Below the pieces are notes generated by a model, which saw nothing but the letters and a program-made list of their open reading frames with translations, was not told the DNA's origin and made no database searches. Made by a program: the position numbers and the translations under genes. 51,085 bases of DNA, taken from the NCBI GenBank assembly GCA_029289095.1, contig JARFUG010000017.1, positions 1 to 51,085 on the forward strand, in the 5' to 3' direction. Within the stretch, counting starts at the first letter, position 1. Every line of letters begins with the position of its first letter. The stretch comes from Desulfuromonadales bacterium (GTDB lineage: Bacteria; Desulfobacterota; Desulfuromonadia; Desulfuromonadales; JACZKF01). Below are positions 32,443 to 40,833 of this stretch, piece by piece.

Positions 32443-32634
32443 ATGGCCAGAACATGTGAAATCTGTGGCAAGAAACCGACGACCGGCAACAATGTCAGCC
32501 ATGCTCATAACAAGACGCGCAAGGTTTGGTATCCCAATCTGCAGAAAGTAAAAGCACGGCAGAACGGGTCGATCCGCTCCGTTCGCGTCTGCACCCGCTG
32601 CATCCGGGACGGCGCGGTAGCCAAAGTAGTGTGA
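32443..32634 (+). CDS. rpmB: 50S ribosomal protein L28
   Basis: A 63-residue ribosomal protein with [34 protein letters not shown] and [13 protein letters not shown]. The paired CxxC motifs (CEIC, CTRC) mark the zinc-binding form of L28. The ribosome site CAGGAGG decides the start; a frame beginning 14 codons earlier lacks one. It is a single-gene unit with its own promoter and terminator. Confidence 0.97.
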   Translation: MARTCEICGKKPTTGNNVSHAHNKTRKVWYPNLQKVKARQNGSIRSVRVCTRCIRDGAVAKVV

Positions 32635-32663
32635 AAAAAGGTGGGCACAAGCCCACCTTTTTT
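32634..32663 (+). terminator. Intrinsic terminator of rpmB
   Basis: A stem GGTGGGC / GCCCACC with loop ACAA, A-tract before and six T residues after. It directly abuts the rpmB stop. Confidence 0.95.
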
Positions 32664-33138
32664 ATTTCTCTTCAAACCTGAGCAACCCGCCTCGCCGCCC
32701 CTTCCTACCCTTCTCACGCATTGTCTCAGCAGTTCATCCTCTTGCCCCGCGTCTTGACTGTTCATTCCAAAAAAACAATTTATGAACAAGATCAGGGAAA
32801 ACCTGATTTTGCGCCTCGAAATACCTTAGAGAGCGGATGCAATGGCTTGGCAAAATGAATAAAAACGCAAATACGAGGACTTGTCCATATTTAAAATCTG
32901 CCGAGACCGTATTTGGGAGTGTTGACAACCATGACCCTGATATACTAATCTAAAACTCAAAACAATATTAACGATCTGCAATTATTATAGATCATAGTCA
33001 AAACTATTTTTCCGCATCCCTTCATTTAAAGCATACCGTAGATTTCGTCCTGAAAACCGATGAGATTGCCCTTGCTGAATCATCGAGAAATTTAATTGTC
33101 ATTTTCAATCTCGTGACTGCATTCCCAGGAGGAACAAC
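32664..33138. other. Gene-free AT-rich spacer
   Basis: About 475 bp with no convincing gene on either strand. The base composition turns visibly AT-rich from about 32760. Short inverted repeats are present (ATCAGG / CCTGAT near 32790; GAGATTG / CAATCTC near 33063 and 33107). The promoter of the following barrel gene must lie here, but no clear -35/-10 pair stands out. Confidence 0.6.
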
Positions 33139-33726
33139 ATGAAAAAATCGATAATTTTGAGCACCCTTCTTGCGATGATCACCTTCTTCCCGCTTGCAAC
33201 TCAGGCGCATGCCTGGAGTGGGAACATCAACCTTTTTCTCGGGGCAAAGGCCCTTGACGAAAATGAATGGGCGCCTCTCGACTCCCAGTCCGAGCTCGGA
33301 ATTCTCTTTGATTTTAAAGGTGCTCATTGGCCTTTCAGCATCGCGATCGATTATCTTCGCTCCAAGGACGATGAGGCCTTTTTCAATCCCTTTACCGGAA
33401 ATGTGGGGAATCTCGAAGGAAAAACGTCGGAACTGAACATCGGCATTCGCAAAATCTTGGACCATCATTCGAATGTGCGTCCTTACCTGGGTGGCGGCCT
33501 AGCGCTTATCCGCGCTGAAATGTCCCTGTCTGAAAGGGGAATCAGAGTTTCCGACAATGACCGCTCTGTCGGATTCTGGGTGAACGGCGGTATCTACTGG
33601 ACATTGGCCGACATCTTCAATATCGGGGTTGATCTTCGCTATTCGAAGGCAGACGTCACACTTTTCGGAGTTGATGCCGGAGGAGGGGGAGCACATGCAG
33701 GTCTCCTTCTCGGCTTTCATTGGTAA
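33139..33726 (+). CDS. Small outer-membrane beta-barrel protein
   Basis: A 195-residue precursor with a signal peptide ending near TQAHA-W. The rest alternates aromatic and polar residues in short strands (NLFLGAKAL, SIAIDYLRSK, VRPYLGGGLALIRAEM, GVDLRYSKADVTLF) and ends in GLLLGFHW with a terminal aromatic, typical of eight-stranded outer-membrane barrels. The exact family (OmpW- or OmpA-like) is not clear. A strong AGGAGG ribosome site precedes it. Its codon and base composition look AT-richer than the flanking housekeeping genes. Confidence 0.75.
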   Translation: MKKSIILSTLLAMITFFPLATQAHAWSGNINLFLGAKALDENEWAPLDSQSELGILFDFKGAHWPFSIAIDYLRSKDDEAFFNPFTGNVGNLEGKTSELNIGIRKILDHHSNVRPYLGGGLALIRAEMSLSERGIRVSDNDRSVGFWVNGGIYWTLADIFNIGVDLRYSKADVTLFGVDAGGGGAHAGLLLGFHW

Positions 33727-34103
33727 ATAGTCCCGGTGCGGCTAATCCTTCAATGCCAAAATCATTCGGCATCAGCAGTTTTCGACTCTGATTTCACCTA
33801 AGCTTCAAAGTCCGGATGGTCCTGTGAACGGATTCCGACCTTTGGAGGATCCGTTCGAGTGACCAATGCGCCTCTCATTTCTCCCCTACCGTTCTTCCAT
33901 AGCTTTGAATTGAGAATTTCTGACTTTCCTGAGACAGAAATATACACTCCCTGACGTCCATTTGAGTCCCGAAAAACCCTATCTTCTCGAATACAATCAC
34001 CTTCAATCCAATTTCGCCATGGCACAAATAATGCTTGAGCGTCTTTTCCCGGCGGAATTGAGCCGCCTGTTTGCTGATGATCAATTGAAAGGAATAGGGA
34101 CGA
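33727..34103. other. Spacer before the chemoreceptor gene
   Basis: About 375 bp. An 8-bp inverted repeat (GAACGGAT / ATCCGTTC, 33826-33856) lacks a T-tract. A short TTG-initiated plus-strand frame near 33962 contains the protein-like LFPAELSRLFADDQLKG but then runs into the chemoreceptor in another frame; it may be a remnant. A sigma-54-like site lies at 34020-34035. Confidence 0.5.
34020..34035 (+). promoter_or_regulatory. Candidate sigma-54 (RpoN) promoter for the chemoreceptor
   Basis: TGGCAC-AAATA-ATGCT has the invariant GG at -24 and GC at -12 in the exact spacing of the RpoN consensus TGGCAC-N5-TTGC, with one mismatch in the -12 element. It would start transcription about 57 bp before the chemoreceptor ATG. 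RpoN control of motility genes is known in related bacteria; use here is inference. Confidence 0.5.
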
Positions 34104-36032
34104 ATGCTCAGATGGAGAACGTTTGCAGACATGGCTGTTGGCCGAAAATTCGCCATCATTGCCGCTCTAGCCATCCTGGTTCTTCTTGGGAGCCTGACAC
34201 TGCTTGTAACCAGCTATTCCACCCGAATGGCCGAAGACATGGCGATCAGACAGATCCAGACCCAGCTTTCTCAAGTCGAGGATTTCGTACTGATCTATCA
34301 CCGCACCATCTTGCAGAACACCGAACAGCTATCCTCCATTTTTCTCTCGCAATTTCCTGAACGCCTGCAATTCGACCCTTTACAGAGCGCTGATGTTGGC
34401 AATCGGACCTTGCCTGTCCTTCTCCATGGCCGCACAGCACTGAATAACGATACTGACCTCGTCGACTCCTTTGCCCAACTTACCGGGGGAGTTGCAACCG
34501 TTTTTGTCAAAAATGAGGAGGATTTCGTCCGCATTTCCACCAGCGTTCAGAGAGAGGACGGTACTCGGGCAGTCGGCACCATTCTCGACCATGATCATCC
34601 CGGCTATCAGAAACTGCTGAACAAAGAACCCTATCTCGGGCTGGCCAGCCTTTTCGGTCGCCCGTATTCGACCAAGTATGTTCCCATTATCGATCAAACC
34701 GGCGCCTGTCTCGGCGCCCTCTTCGTGGGGATCGACATCTCTTCCACTTTTGAGTTCATGAAGGAGCGAATCCGCTCTCTTGTGATCGGCGAGACGGGAT
34801 ACGTTTTCGTCGTCGACAGCACATCGGGACCTCAGCGCGGAAATCTCATTGTTCACCCCACACATGAAGGGGCAAGCATCCTTGGCGCCGTCAATGGTGG
34901 AGATCACGGATTGGTCGACCGGATACTTGAAGATGAAGCTGGAGTATTGAATTACTCTTGGCGGAGTTCATCTGGGGGGGAGAGAGTCCGGGAAACGATT
35001 GTGGTCCACACTTTTTTTCCCGACTGGTGGTGGGTGATCGGGGCAAGCGCCTACAGGGATGAAATATTGCAATACGCCGTGATGCTGCGCATGTTGATGC
35101 TGATCGCCATTGCTGTCACAGTCGCTATACTGTTCGTCCTGATGACCCTTACTTTCCGGCGCATGGTAAGCACACCCCTGCAGGCGGCTTCATCATACGC
35201 ACAGGAGGTTGCCGCAGGGAATCTGACCCTTTCATCCCGGACTTATGCCCGCGATGAGGTGGGAGGACTCTGCTCCAATCTAAATGCCATGGTCGCCAAA
35301 CTGCGCGAGGTGGTCATAGGCGTTCAAAACGCTTCAGAACAGATCACCGCAGGGAGTCAGGCTCTGTCAGCCGCCTCTGGGGGGGTCTCCCTGGGGGCCA
35401 ACGAGCAGGCAGCCGCCGCCGAAGAGGTGGTGTCATCCATCGAGCAGATGACTGCCAACATTCGACAGAATGCCGAAAATGCCCGTAAAGCCGAACGGAT
35501 TGCTATACAGGCAGCCGCAGATGCGACAGCGGGGGGAGAGGTCGTGCGTGAAACTGTTACAATACTCCAAGATATCGCCGAAAAAATCTTGATTATCGAG
35601 GAAATCTCCCGCCAGACCAACCTGCTGGCCCTCAATGCGGCCATCGAGGCAGCCCGAGCCGGGGAACATGGGCGCGGCTTCTCAGTAGTAGCCTCAGAGG
35701 TGCGCAAACTTGCTGAACGCAGCCAGACCGCAGCCGCCGAGATCGGGCAGTTGTCAATCCACAGCATGACAGTCGCCGGAAAAGCTGGGAAACTGCTGGG
35801 GACGATTGAACCAAACAGTTCTCGCACCGCTGAGGTCGTGCAGGAAATCGCTGCAGCCAGCCAGGAACAGGATGTCGGGGCCGAGCAGATCAGACGAGCG
35901 ATCGGACAACTGGAGCAGGTCATTCACCAAAACGCCACTGCCGCCGAAGAAATGGCCGCAACCGCTGAAGAACTTGCTTCCCAGGCTGAAAACTTGCATA
36001 GAAATATGAACTTTTTTCGACTCAGACACTGA
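34104..36032 (+). CDS. Methyl-accepting chemotaxis protein
   Basis: A 642-residue inner-membrane chemoreceptor. A first membrane helix (about 15-37) is followed by a periplasmic Cache-type sensor ([28 protein letters not shown]), a second helix (about 328-350), a HAMP domain (351-405, [18 protein letters not shown]) and the cytoplasmic signalling domain. The kinase-control tip is present ([33 protein letters not shown]). The C-terminus lacks the WxxxF-type pentapeptide that tethers CheR/CheB in enteric receptors. Cache domains often bind small organic acids, but the ligand is not predictable. A GAAAGGAATAGGG stretch supports the start. Confidence 0.92.
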   Translation: MLRWRTFADMAVGRKFAIIAALAILVLLGSLTLLVTSYSTRMAEDMAIRQIQTQLSQVEDFVLIYHRTILQNTEQLSSIFLSQFPERLQFDPLQSADVGNRTLPVLLHGRTALNNDTDLVDSFAQLTGGVATVFVKNEEDFVRISTSVQREDGTRAVGTILDHDHPGYQKLLNKEPYLGLASLFGRPYSTKYVPIIDQTGACLGALFVGIDISSTFEFMKERIRSLVIGETGYVFVVDSTSGPQRGNLIVHPTHEGASILGAVNGGDHGLVDRILEDEAGVLNYSWRSSSGGERVRETIVVHTFFPDWWWVIGASAYRDEILQYAVMLRMLMLIAIAVTVAILFVLMTLTFRRMVSTPLQAASSYAQEVAAGNLTLSSRTYARDEVGGLCSNLNAMVAKLREVVIGVQNASEQITAGSQALSAASGGVSLGANEQAAAAEEVVSSIEQMTANIRQNAENARKAERIAIQAAADATAGGEVVRETVTILQDIAEKILIIEEISRQTNLLALNAAIEAARAGEHGRGFSVVASEVRKLAERSQTAAAEIGQLSIHSMTVAGKAGKLLGTIEPNSSRTAEVVQEIAAASQEQDVGAEQIRRAIGQLEQVIHQNATAAEEMAATAEELASQAENLHRNMNFFRLRH

Positions 36033-36050
36033 TATGGCTGACAGTTGTCA

Positions 36051-36067
36051 AGAGAAGAACGTTCCCT
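36051..36067. repeat. Extra half-site of the transposase terminal repeat
   Basis: GAACGTTCCCT resembles the inverse complement of the GGGGACGTTC end of the adjacent RAYT element (one mismatch to GAACGTCCCCT). It lies about 100 bp outside the element's left end and in opposite orientation to it, so 36051-36186 could be a REP-like, nonautonomous unit. Confidence 0.4.
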
Positions 36068-36166
36068 GCCCAACTGTTTTTCAGCAGTTTCTTAAGTAGA
36101 TTCAACTCGTAAGTGCACCACTTGCGGCGCAGGATGAAAAAAGCAGGACATGATGGGGTTTCTATC

Positions 36167-37216
36167 AAGAGGGGACGTTCTTGAAATTTATAATTTAATT
36201 CCCAACCTGTCTCGAAGAATCCTGTCTTTGCGCAATGCAGCCTCACCTCGTTTGGCGGCATGGGTAACCGCTCCGGGCGTACATCCGAGATTTTGGGCAA
36301 CATCCGCCCCTTTCAACCCTCGATCTCTGACCGCGATGTAACAAATCACCGCCTTCGCCCTGGCAAGACCTCTCTCTTTTGAAGGTTTCTTCAGTATTGA
36401 CGGGTGAAGATTGTAGTACTTGGCAACCCGCTCCATGATATCTGAGAAAGACTCCTGCCGCTCTGATTGAGGATCGCCTGATAGACTCAGGACCTGCTCG
36501 ACGAATCGACCGCTTCCCAATATGCGATCATCGTATAAGTCATCGTCCTTCAGATCAGGATCTATCGCGCGAGTTATCCGCTTCCCTCCTCTCGAAAATT
36601 CCGGGACGTTTGTGATATCGATACCGTCAATGACGAATTGACGGTATCGCACCCGGGCTGTTTTCCGGCGCTCCGAAAAAAAGGAAAGCACCTTCTCCTC
36701 GCTGATTAATGTGCGGGAAGTATTCCCGATCAGTTGGATGTGACCGCTCCAGGAGTAATTATCCAGACCTTCGAATGTCCGGATGATCCCGGCTCGAAAT
36801 GGGTTCAGGTGGATATACCTGACCAGTTCCAGAAAATAGGAATCGCCATCGCAGACGACCGATTTATAGCGGTTTTCAAACAGGTGTCCGGATCTTTGGT
36901 GACGCAGGTTGAAGACCACCGCGTACCCGGTCAGGAGGCGACGCATGACAGAGGAAAGACTTGTGGTGTTGGGCTGCAACAGAAGGTGAAAATGGTTATC
37001 CAAGAGTGCCCAAGCGTAGCAGTCCGTCCCTGTTTCGACAAGCAGTTTTTTAAGGCGCGAAACGAAGGCTTCACGATCCTGATCATCATGGAAGATCGGG
37101 CGTTTCTCGATTCCTCTGGCGATGACGTGATGGAGCAGACCAGGATAATCTATGCGGGCTTGTCTCGGCATGACTGAGAATCCTTTGAAATTATATTTTT
37201 CAAGAACGTCCCCTTA
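36167..37216 (-). mobile_element. REP-associated transposase element bounded by inverted repeats
   Basis: A roughly 1.05-kb element. The left end (GGGGACGTTCTTGAAA followed by an AT-rich TTTATAATTT) is repeated inverted at the right end (AAATTATATTTTTCAAGAAC then GTCCCC). About 27 of 30 terminal bases match. The element carries one transposase gene, whose stop codon lies inside the left repeat. No obvious target duplication was seen, as expected for Y1 single-strand transposition. Confidence 0.8.
36188..37171 (-). CDS. REP-associated tyrosine transposase (Y1/HUH, with DnaA-like HTH)
   Basis: A 327-residue Y1 transposase. The N-terminal domain begins MPRQARIDYPGLLHHVIARG and carries the HUH pair in HFHLLL (His60, His62) and the nucleophile region FENRYKSVV (Tyr102). 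The C-terminal region (about 250-327) is a DnaA-C-like helix-turn-helix (ERGLARAKAVICYIAVRDRG; VAQNLGCTPGAVTHAAKRGE). It is intact with all catalytic residues, so it may be active. Such proteins mobilise or maintain REP palindromes. It sits in the AT-richer stretch between the chemoreceptor and ridA. Confidence 0.92.
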   Translation of the reverse strand: MPRQARIDYPGLLHHVIARGIEKRPIFHDDQDREAFVSRLKKLLVETGTDCYAWALLDNHFHLLLQPNTTSLSSVMRRLLTGYAVVFNLRHQRSGHLFENRYKSVVCDGDSYFLELVRYIHLNPFRAGIIRTFEGLDNYSWSGHIQLIGNTSRTLISEEKVLSFFSERRKTARVRYRQFVIDGIDITNVPEFSRGGKRITRAIDPDLKDDDLYDDRILGSGRFVEQVLSLSGDPQSERQESFSDIMERVAKYYNLHPSILKKPSKERGLARAKAVICYIAVRDRGLKGADVAQNLGCTPGAVTHAAKRGEAALRKDRILRDRLGIKL

Positions 37217-37243
37217 TGTTGATGGCCCGTAATGGGCTTTCTT

Positions 37244-37627
37244 CTATTTGGCGTAGGCGATCCATTCGATTTCGATCTGCGCTCCCTTGGGGAGGGCGCT
37301 GACCTGAACCGTGGAACGTGCGGGGAAGACGCCGCTGAAGCAGCGGCCATAAATCTCGTTGACCGTGGCGAAATCACCCAGGTCCGTCAGGAAGATCGTC
37401 GTCTTGACGACATTTTCAGATCCGAGTCCTGCCGCTTTCAGGGCGGCGGTCATGTTTGCCATGACGCGTTCGGCCTGCTCGGCAATGCCTCCGGCGACGA
37501 GTTGGCCCGTTTGCGGGTCGAGAGGGATCTGCCCGGAGAAAAAGACGAAGTCCCCTGCCCTCACCCCCTGCGAATATGGACCGATCGCCGCAGGCGCCTC
37601 TTTGGTTTCAATCTTTTGAATGTTCAT
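37244..37627 (-). CDS. ridA: RidA family reactive intermediate deaminase
   Basis: A 127-residue trimeric enzyme that hydrolyses 2-aminoacrylate and related imines released by PLP enzymes. It has GPYSQGVRAGDFVFFSGQIP, TTIFLTDLGDFATVNEIYG, and the FPARSTVQVS motif whose Arg104 binds the substrate carboxylate, then EIEWIAYAK. The start MNIQKIETKEAP has a perfect GGAGG ribosome site. It follows rel/spoT by 37 bp, a linkage common in this group. Confidence 0.95.
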   Translation of the reverse strand: MNIQKIETKEAPAAIGPYSQGVRAGDFVFFSGQIPLDPQTGQLVAGGIAEQAERVMANMTAALKAAGLGSENVVKTTIFLTDLGDFATVNEIYGRCFSGVFPARSTVQVSALPKGAQIEIEWIAYAK

Positions 37628-37664
37628 CTGACCTCCTTTTTTTTCTCCACTCCTCACTCGCCCC

Positions 37665-39812
37665 TCAACTTCTCATCCGCTCGACCTTGTAGACACCCTT
37701 CACCTTGAGGATGGCGTTGATGACCCGGTTTAGATGATCGAGATCCTGAACGTCGACTTCGAAGTTGTTGACTCCCTTGTGGTCGGCGGTTGAATAAACG
37801 TTGGCGTTGATGATGTTCGCTTCGCAGTTGGTTATGGCGCCGGTGATCCCGGCGAGCATCCCCTTTTGATCGACACAGTAGACCCGGATCTTGGCGGGAC
37901 GCGAAGCCTTTTTCTTCATGTCCCACTCGACTTCAATGCGCCGCTCGGGATCGCCTTCGCGCGCATGGGGGCAGTCGGTGGTATGGACGGTCACGCCGCG
38001 CCCTCGGGTGATGAAACCGATGACGGGGTCGCCTGGCAGGGGATTGCAGCACTTGGCGAAGCGCACCATGATATCTTCGACACCGTGAATTTTGATGGCG
38101 GTGGAAGGCTTCTTGCGGATTTTCTCGAGCACCCGGTCGATACGCCCTGGCTTGGGAGGTTCGGCCTTGAGCTTCTCCGCTGGGACAACGCGTCCTACGA
38201 TCTGTCCGAGGGAGACCTTCCCGTAGCCGACTGCCGCCATCAGATCCTCTTCGGTGCGGAAGCCGAGTTCCTCGACAGCGAATCCCATGTCTTCGGAGCC
38301 AAGAATGCGGTTGAGGCTGAAGCCGTGTTTGCGAAGCTCTTTCTCCAAAAGGTCGCGTCCGAGCTGAACGCTCTTCTCCCGCTGTTCGGCCTTGATCCAT
38401 TGACGGATTTTGTTGCGCGCCTTGGAGGTTCGGACGAACTTGAGCCAGTCCTTGCCCGGCGTCTGCCCGGCAGACGTCATGACTTCGACGATGTCGCCAT
38501 TGCGAAGTTCGGTTTTCAGCGGAACGAGCCTGCCGTTGACGCGGGCGCCGATGCAGCGGTGTCCGACGTCGGTATGGATGCTGTAGGCGAAATCGATGGG
38601 GCTCGACCCCTTGGGCAGCTCCCTGACATCCCCCTTTGGCGTGAAGACGTAGACCTCCTCGGGGAAGAGGTCGATCTTCACCGAATCCATGAACTCGCGA
38701 GAATCCTTGAGCTCTTGCTGCCACTCGAGGAGCTGGCGCAGCCAGGCGAAGCGCTTGTCCTCTCGCCCCGTGGCAACTTTTCCTTCCTTGTATTTCCAGT
38801 GGGCGGCGATCCCCTCCTCGGCGACCTGGTGCATTTCCTCGGTGCGGATCTGCACCTCCATCCGCTCTCCGTACGGGCCGAGGACGGTGGTGTGCAGCGA
38901 CTGGTACATGTTCGCCTTCGGCATGGCGATATAGTCCTTGAAGCGCCCGGGGATCGGCTTCCAGGTCGAATGGATGATCCCCAGCACTGCGTAACACTCG
39001 CGTATCGTCTGCACCATGACCCTGAAAGCGATCAGGTCGTAAACCTGTTCGAAGTCGATCCCCTGGCGCTCCATCTTGAGGTAGATGGAGTAAAGATGCT
39101 TCGAGCGCCCCGAGACCTCGGCAGGGATTCCGTGCTCGTCGAGCTTGGCCAGGATTTGCGCCTTGACCTCTTCGATATATTTCTCCCGCTCCTTCTTCTT
39201 TTTGGCGACCTTGCCGACGAGATCGTAGAAGGTTTCGGGGTGAAGATATCGGAAGGAGAGGTCTTCCAGTTCCGTCTTAACCCAACTGATCCCCATCCGA
39301 TTGGCAAGGGGAGCGTAGATGTCGAGGGTCTCCTGGGCGATCTTGCGCTGGCGGGCCGGAGGATGGTGATCGAGGGTTCGCATATTGTGCAGGCGATCGG
39401 CCAGCTTGACGATGACGACGCGGATATCGCGCGCCATGGCGAGGATCATTTTTCGAAAGCTCTCGGCCTGGCGTTCTTCGCGGGTTCGGAAGGTGATCTT
39501 GCTCAGCTTGGTAACGCCGTCGACGAGTTCGGCGACCTCGCCGCCAAAGACCGATTTCAGCTCATCCAGCGTGGTGAGTGTATCTTCGATCGTGTCGTGC
39601 AGCAGCCCGGTGGCGATGGTCGGCACATCCATGCGCAAATAGGCGAGGATGTAGGCGACCTCCATCGGATGGTTCAGGTACGGCTCGCCCGAAAGACGCA
39701 CCTGCCCCTGGTGGACCTTGGCGCTGAAGACATAGGCCTTGCGCACCAGGTCCAGGTCGGCGCTGGGGTTGTAGGAGCGGATCTTCTCGAGGATGTCGTC
39801 GATGCGAATCAT
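37665..39812 (-). CDS. spoT: Bifunctional (p)ppGpp synthetase/hydrolase (Rel/SpoT)
   Basis: A 715-residue stringent-response enzyme. The HD hydrolase domain has intact metal ligands, including HDTIED (His72, Asp73). The synthetase domain has GRFKDYIAMPKANMYQSLHT, where RFKD (290-293) is the RxKD form known from bifunctional enzymes as opposed to the ExDD of RelA. TGS (EVYVFTPKGDVRELPKGSSP), a Cys-containing region (FAKCCNPLPGDPVIGFITRG) and a C-terminal ACT domain (MLAGITGAITNCEANIIN) follow. It is probably the cell's long RSH protein. It lies downstream of rpoZ in the yicC-gmk-rpoZ-rel run. Confidence 0.96.
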   Translation of the reverse strand: MIRIDDILEKIRSYNPSADLDLVRKAYVFSAKVHQGQVRLSGEPYLNHPMEVAYILAYLRMDVPTIATGLLHDTIEDTLTTLDELKSVFGGEVAELVDGVTKLSKITFRTREERQAESFRKMILAMARDIRVVIVKLADRLHNMRTLDHHPPARQRKIAQETLDIYAPLANRMGISWVKTELEDLSFRYLHPETFYDLVGKVAKKKKEREKYIEEVKAQILAKLDEHGIPAEVSGRSKHLYSIYLKMERQGIDFEQVYDLIAFRVMVQTIRECYAVLGIIHSTWKPIPGRFKDYIAMPKANMYQSLHTTVLGPYGERMEVQIRTEEMHQVAEEGIAAHWKYKEGKVATGREDKRFAWLRQLLEWQQELKDSREFMDSVKIDLFPEEVYVFTPKGDVRELPKGSSPIDFAYSIHTDVGHRCIGARVNGRLVPLKTELRNGDIVEVMTSAGQTPGKDWLKFVRTSKARNKIRQWIKAEQREKSVQLGRDLLEKELRKHGFSLNRILGSEDMGFAVEELGFRTEEDLMAAVGYGKVSLGQIVGRVVPAEKLKAEPPKPGRIDRVLEKIRKKPSTAIKIHGVEDIMVRFAKCCNPLPGDPVIGFITRGRGVTVHTTDCPHAREGDPERRIEVEWDMKKKASRPAKIRVYCVDQKGMLAGITGAITNCEANIINANVYSTADHKGVNNFEVDVQDLDHLNRVINAILKVKGVYKVERMRS

Positions 39813-39890
39813 GGAGACTCTACCCGGAAGGGGCGAAAAGTAGAGCCGGGGGAGAAAGGGGTGTCGAGACTTTCACCGTCTTTGCGCTTT

Positions 39891-39912
39891 GTGCCGCCGG
39901 AAGCGGCGGCAC
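39891..39912. repeat. GC-rich hairpin between rpoZ and spoT
   Basis: A 9-bp stem (GTGCCGCCG / CGGCGGCAC) with a four-base loop lies 6 bp after the rpoZ stop. It lacks a T-tract, so it may slow rather than end transcription into spoT. Confidence 0.6.
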
Positions 39913-39917
39913 GCAGA

Positions 39918-40124
39918 TCAGCGCTTTCTGGAAGGAAGCTCGTAGTCGACCTTGCCCGCGGCAATCTCGCGCAAAGCCAAAACCACCTTCTTGTTGCCCG
40001 CCTTGTTCTCGATCAGAGGTTGTGATCCCTTGTAGAGCTGCTTGGTCCTTTTGGCGGCAACCATGACGAGCAGAAAGCGGTTGGGGATCTGGGTGAGACA
40101 GTCTTCAACTGTAATGCGTGCCAT
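39918..40124 (-). CDS. rpoZ: DNA-directed RNA polymerase omega subunit
   Basis: A 68-residue subunit that wraps the beta-prime C-terminus and helps form a ppGpp site. It starts [20 protein letters not shown], followed by [11 protein letters not shown] and [24 protein letters not shown] ribosome site supports the start. It lies between gmk and spoT, the classical arrangement linking guanine nucleotides and the stringent response. Confidence 0.96.
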   Translation of the reverse strand: MARITVEDCLTQIPNRFLLVMVAAKRTKQLYKGSQPLIENKAGNKKVVLALREIAAGKVDYELPSRKR

Positions 40125-40169
40125 TTCGTTCTCCGGTAAGAGATATGAGCGCGGGAGGAATGACGCCCG

Positions 40170-40790
40170 CTATTCTTCCATGCTGATTCCGAACCGCTCA
40201 GCGATCGGGGGCAGAACCCTCTCCCTGCGGCACCCCTCGGCTCTTAGAATCGATTTCAGATTTGCCGAGGCAACGGAAAGATCTTCATTGACGACAATGT
40301 AATCATACCAGACCGCTTCCCGAACTTCCGTTCGTGCATTGAGAATCCTGCGCCCGATAACATCAGGTGAATCGGTCTTGCGCCCCTCGAGCCGCTTCTG
40401 CAGCTCCTCGAAACTCGGAGGGAGAATGAAGATGAAGACGCCGCGGTTATAGCTTTTGCGTATCTGGGCCGCCCCCTGACAATCGATATCGAGCAGGAGG
40501 TCGAATCCGCCGCGGCGCGCATTCTCCAGAGTCTCGAGCGCCGTACCGTATCGGTTTCCATGCACTTCGGCCCATTCAGCGAAATCACCCGCGGCAACCA
40601 TGACGTCAAAGGTCTCCCGGGATACGAAGTGATAGTCGCGGCCGTTGACCTCTCCAGCTCTCATGGGACGCGTCGTAAAGGAGACAGACTGCCGCAACTG
40701 CGGAAAGAAGTCAATCAATTCCTTGCTTAACGTCGTCTTCCCCGTGCCCGAAGGCGCCGATATGATAAAGAGAATGCCTTCACGTGTCAT
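40170..40790 (-). CDS. gmk: Guanylate kinase
   Basis: A 206-residue kinase converting GMP and ATP to GDP and ADP. The P-loop SAPSGTGKTTLSKEL is followed by the GMP-binding SVSFTTRPMRAGEVNGRDYH, FAEWAEVHGNRYGT and LLLDIDCQGAAQI. The length is normal. It is flanked by yicC and rpoZ on the same strand. Confidence 0.97.
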   Translation of the reverse strand: MTREGILFIISAPSGTGKTTLSKELIDFFPQLRQSVSFTTRPMRAGEVNGRDYHFVSRETFDVMVAAGDFAEWAEVHGNRYGTALETLENARRGGFDLLLDIDCQGAAQIRKSYNRGVFIFILPPSFEELQKRLEGRKTDSPDVIGRRILNARTEVREAVWYDYIVVNEDLSVASANLKSILRAEGCRRERVLPPIAERFGISMEE

Positions 40791-40833
40791 GCGTCGGTCT
40801 TTCAGGAGGACGGCCGCAAGCAGGCCGTTCGTC

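Noticed and set aside
33090-33118. Fur-box-like sequence before the barrel gene
   Set aside because: AATTGTCATTTTCAAT shares some bases with the Fur consensus, but the inverted hexamer repeats are too poor to claim.
33962-34360. A TTG-initiated frame reading LFPAELSRLFADDQLKG ahead of the chemoreceptor
   Set aside because: It continues out of frame deep into the chemoreceptor gene, lacks a ribosome site and has an implausible second half; kept only as a possible remnant in the spacer entry.
37866-40025. A 719-codon open frame on the plus strand, antisense to spoT
   Set aside because: It is a mirror of GC-rich coding DNA. The minus strand encodes a complete Rel/SpoT with every motif, and the antisense product shows no recognisable domain or ribosome site.
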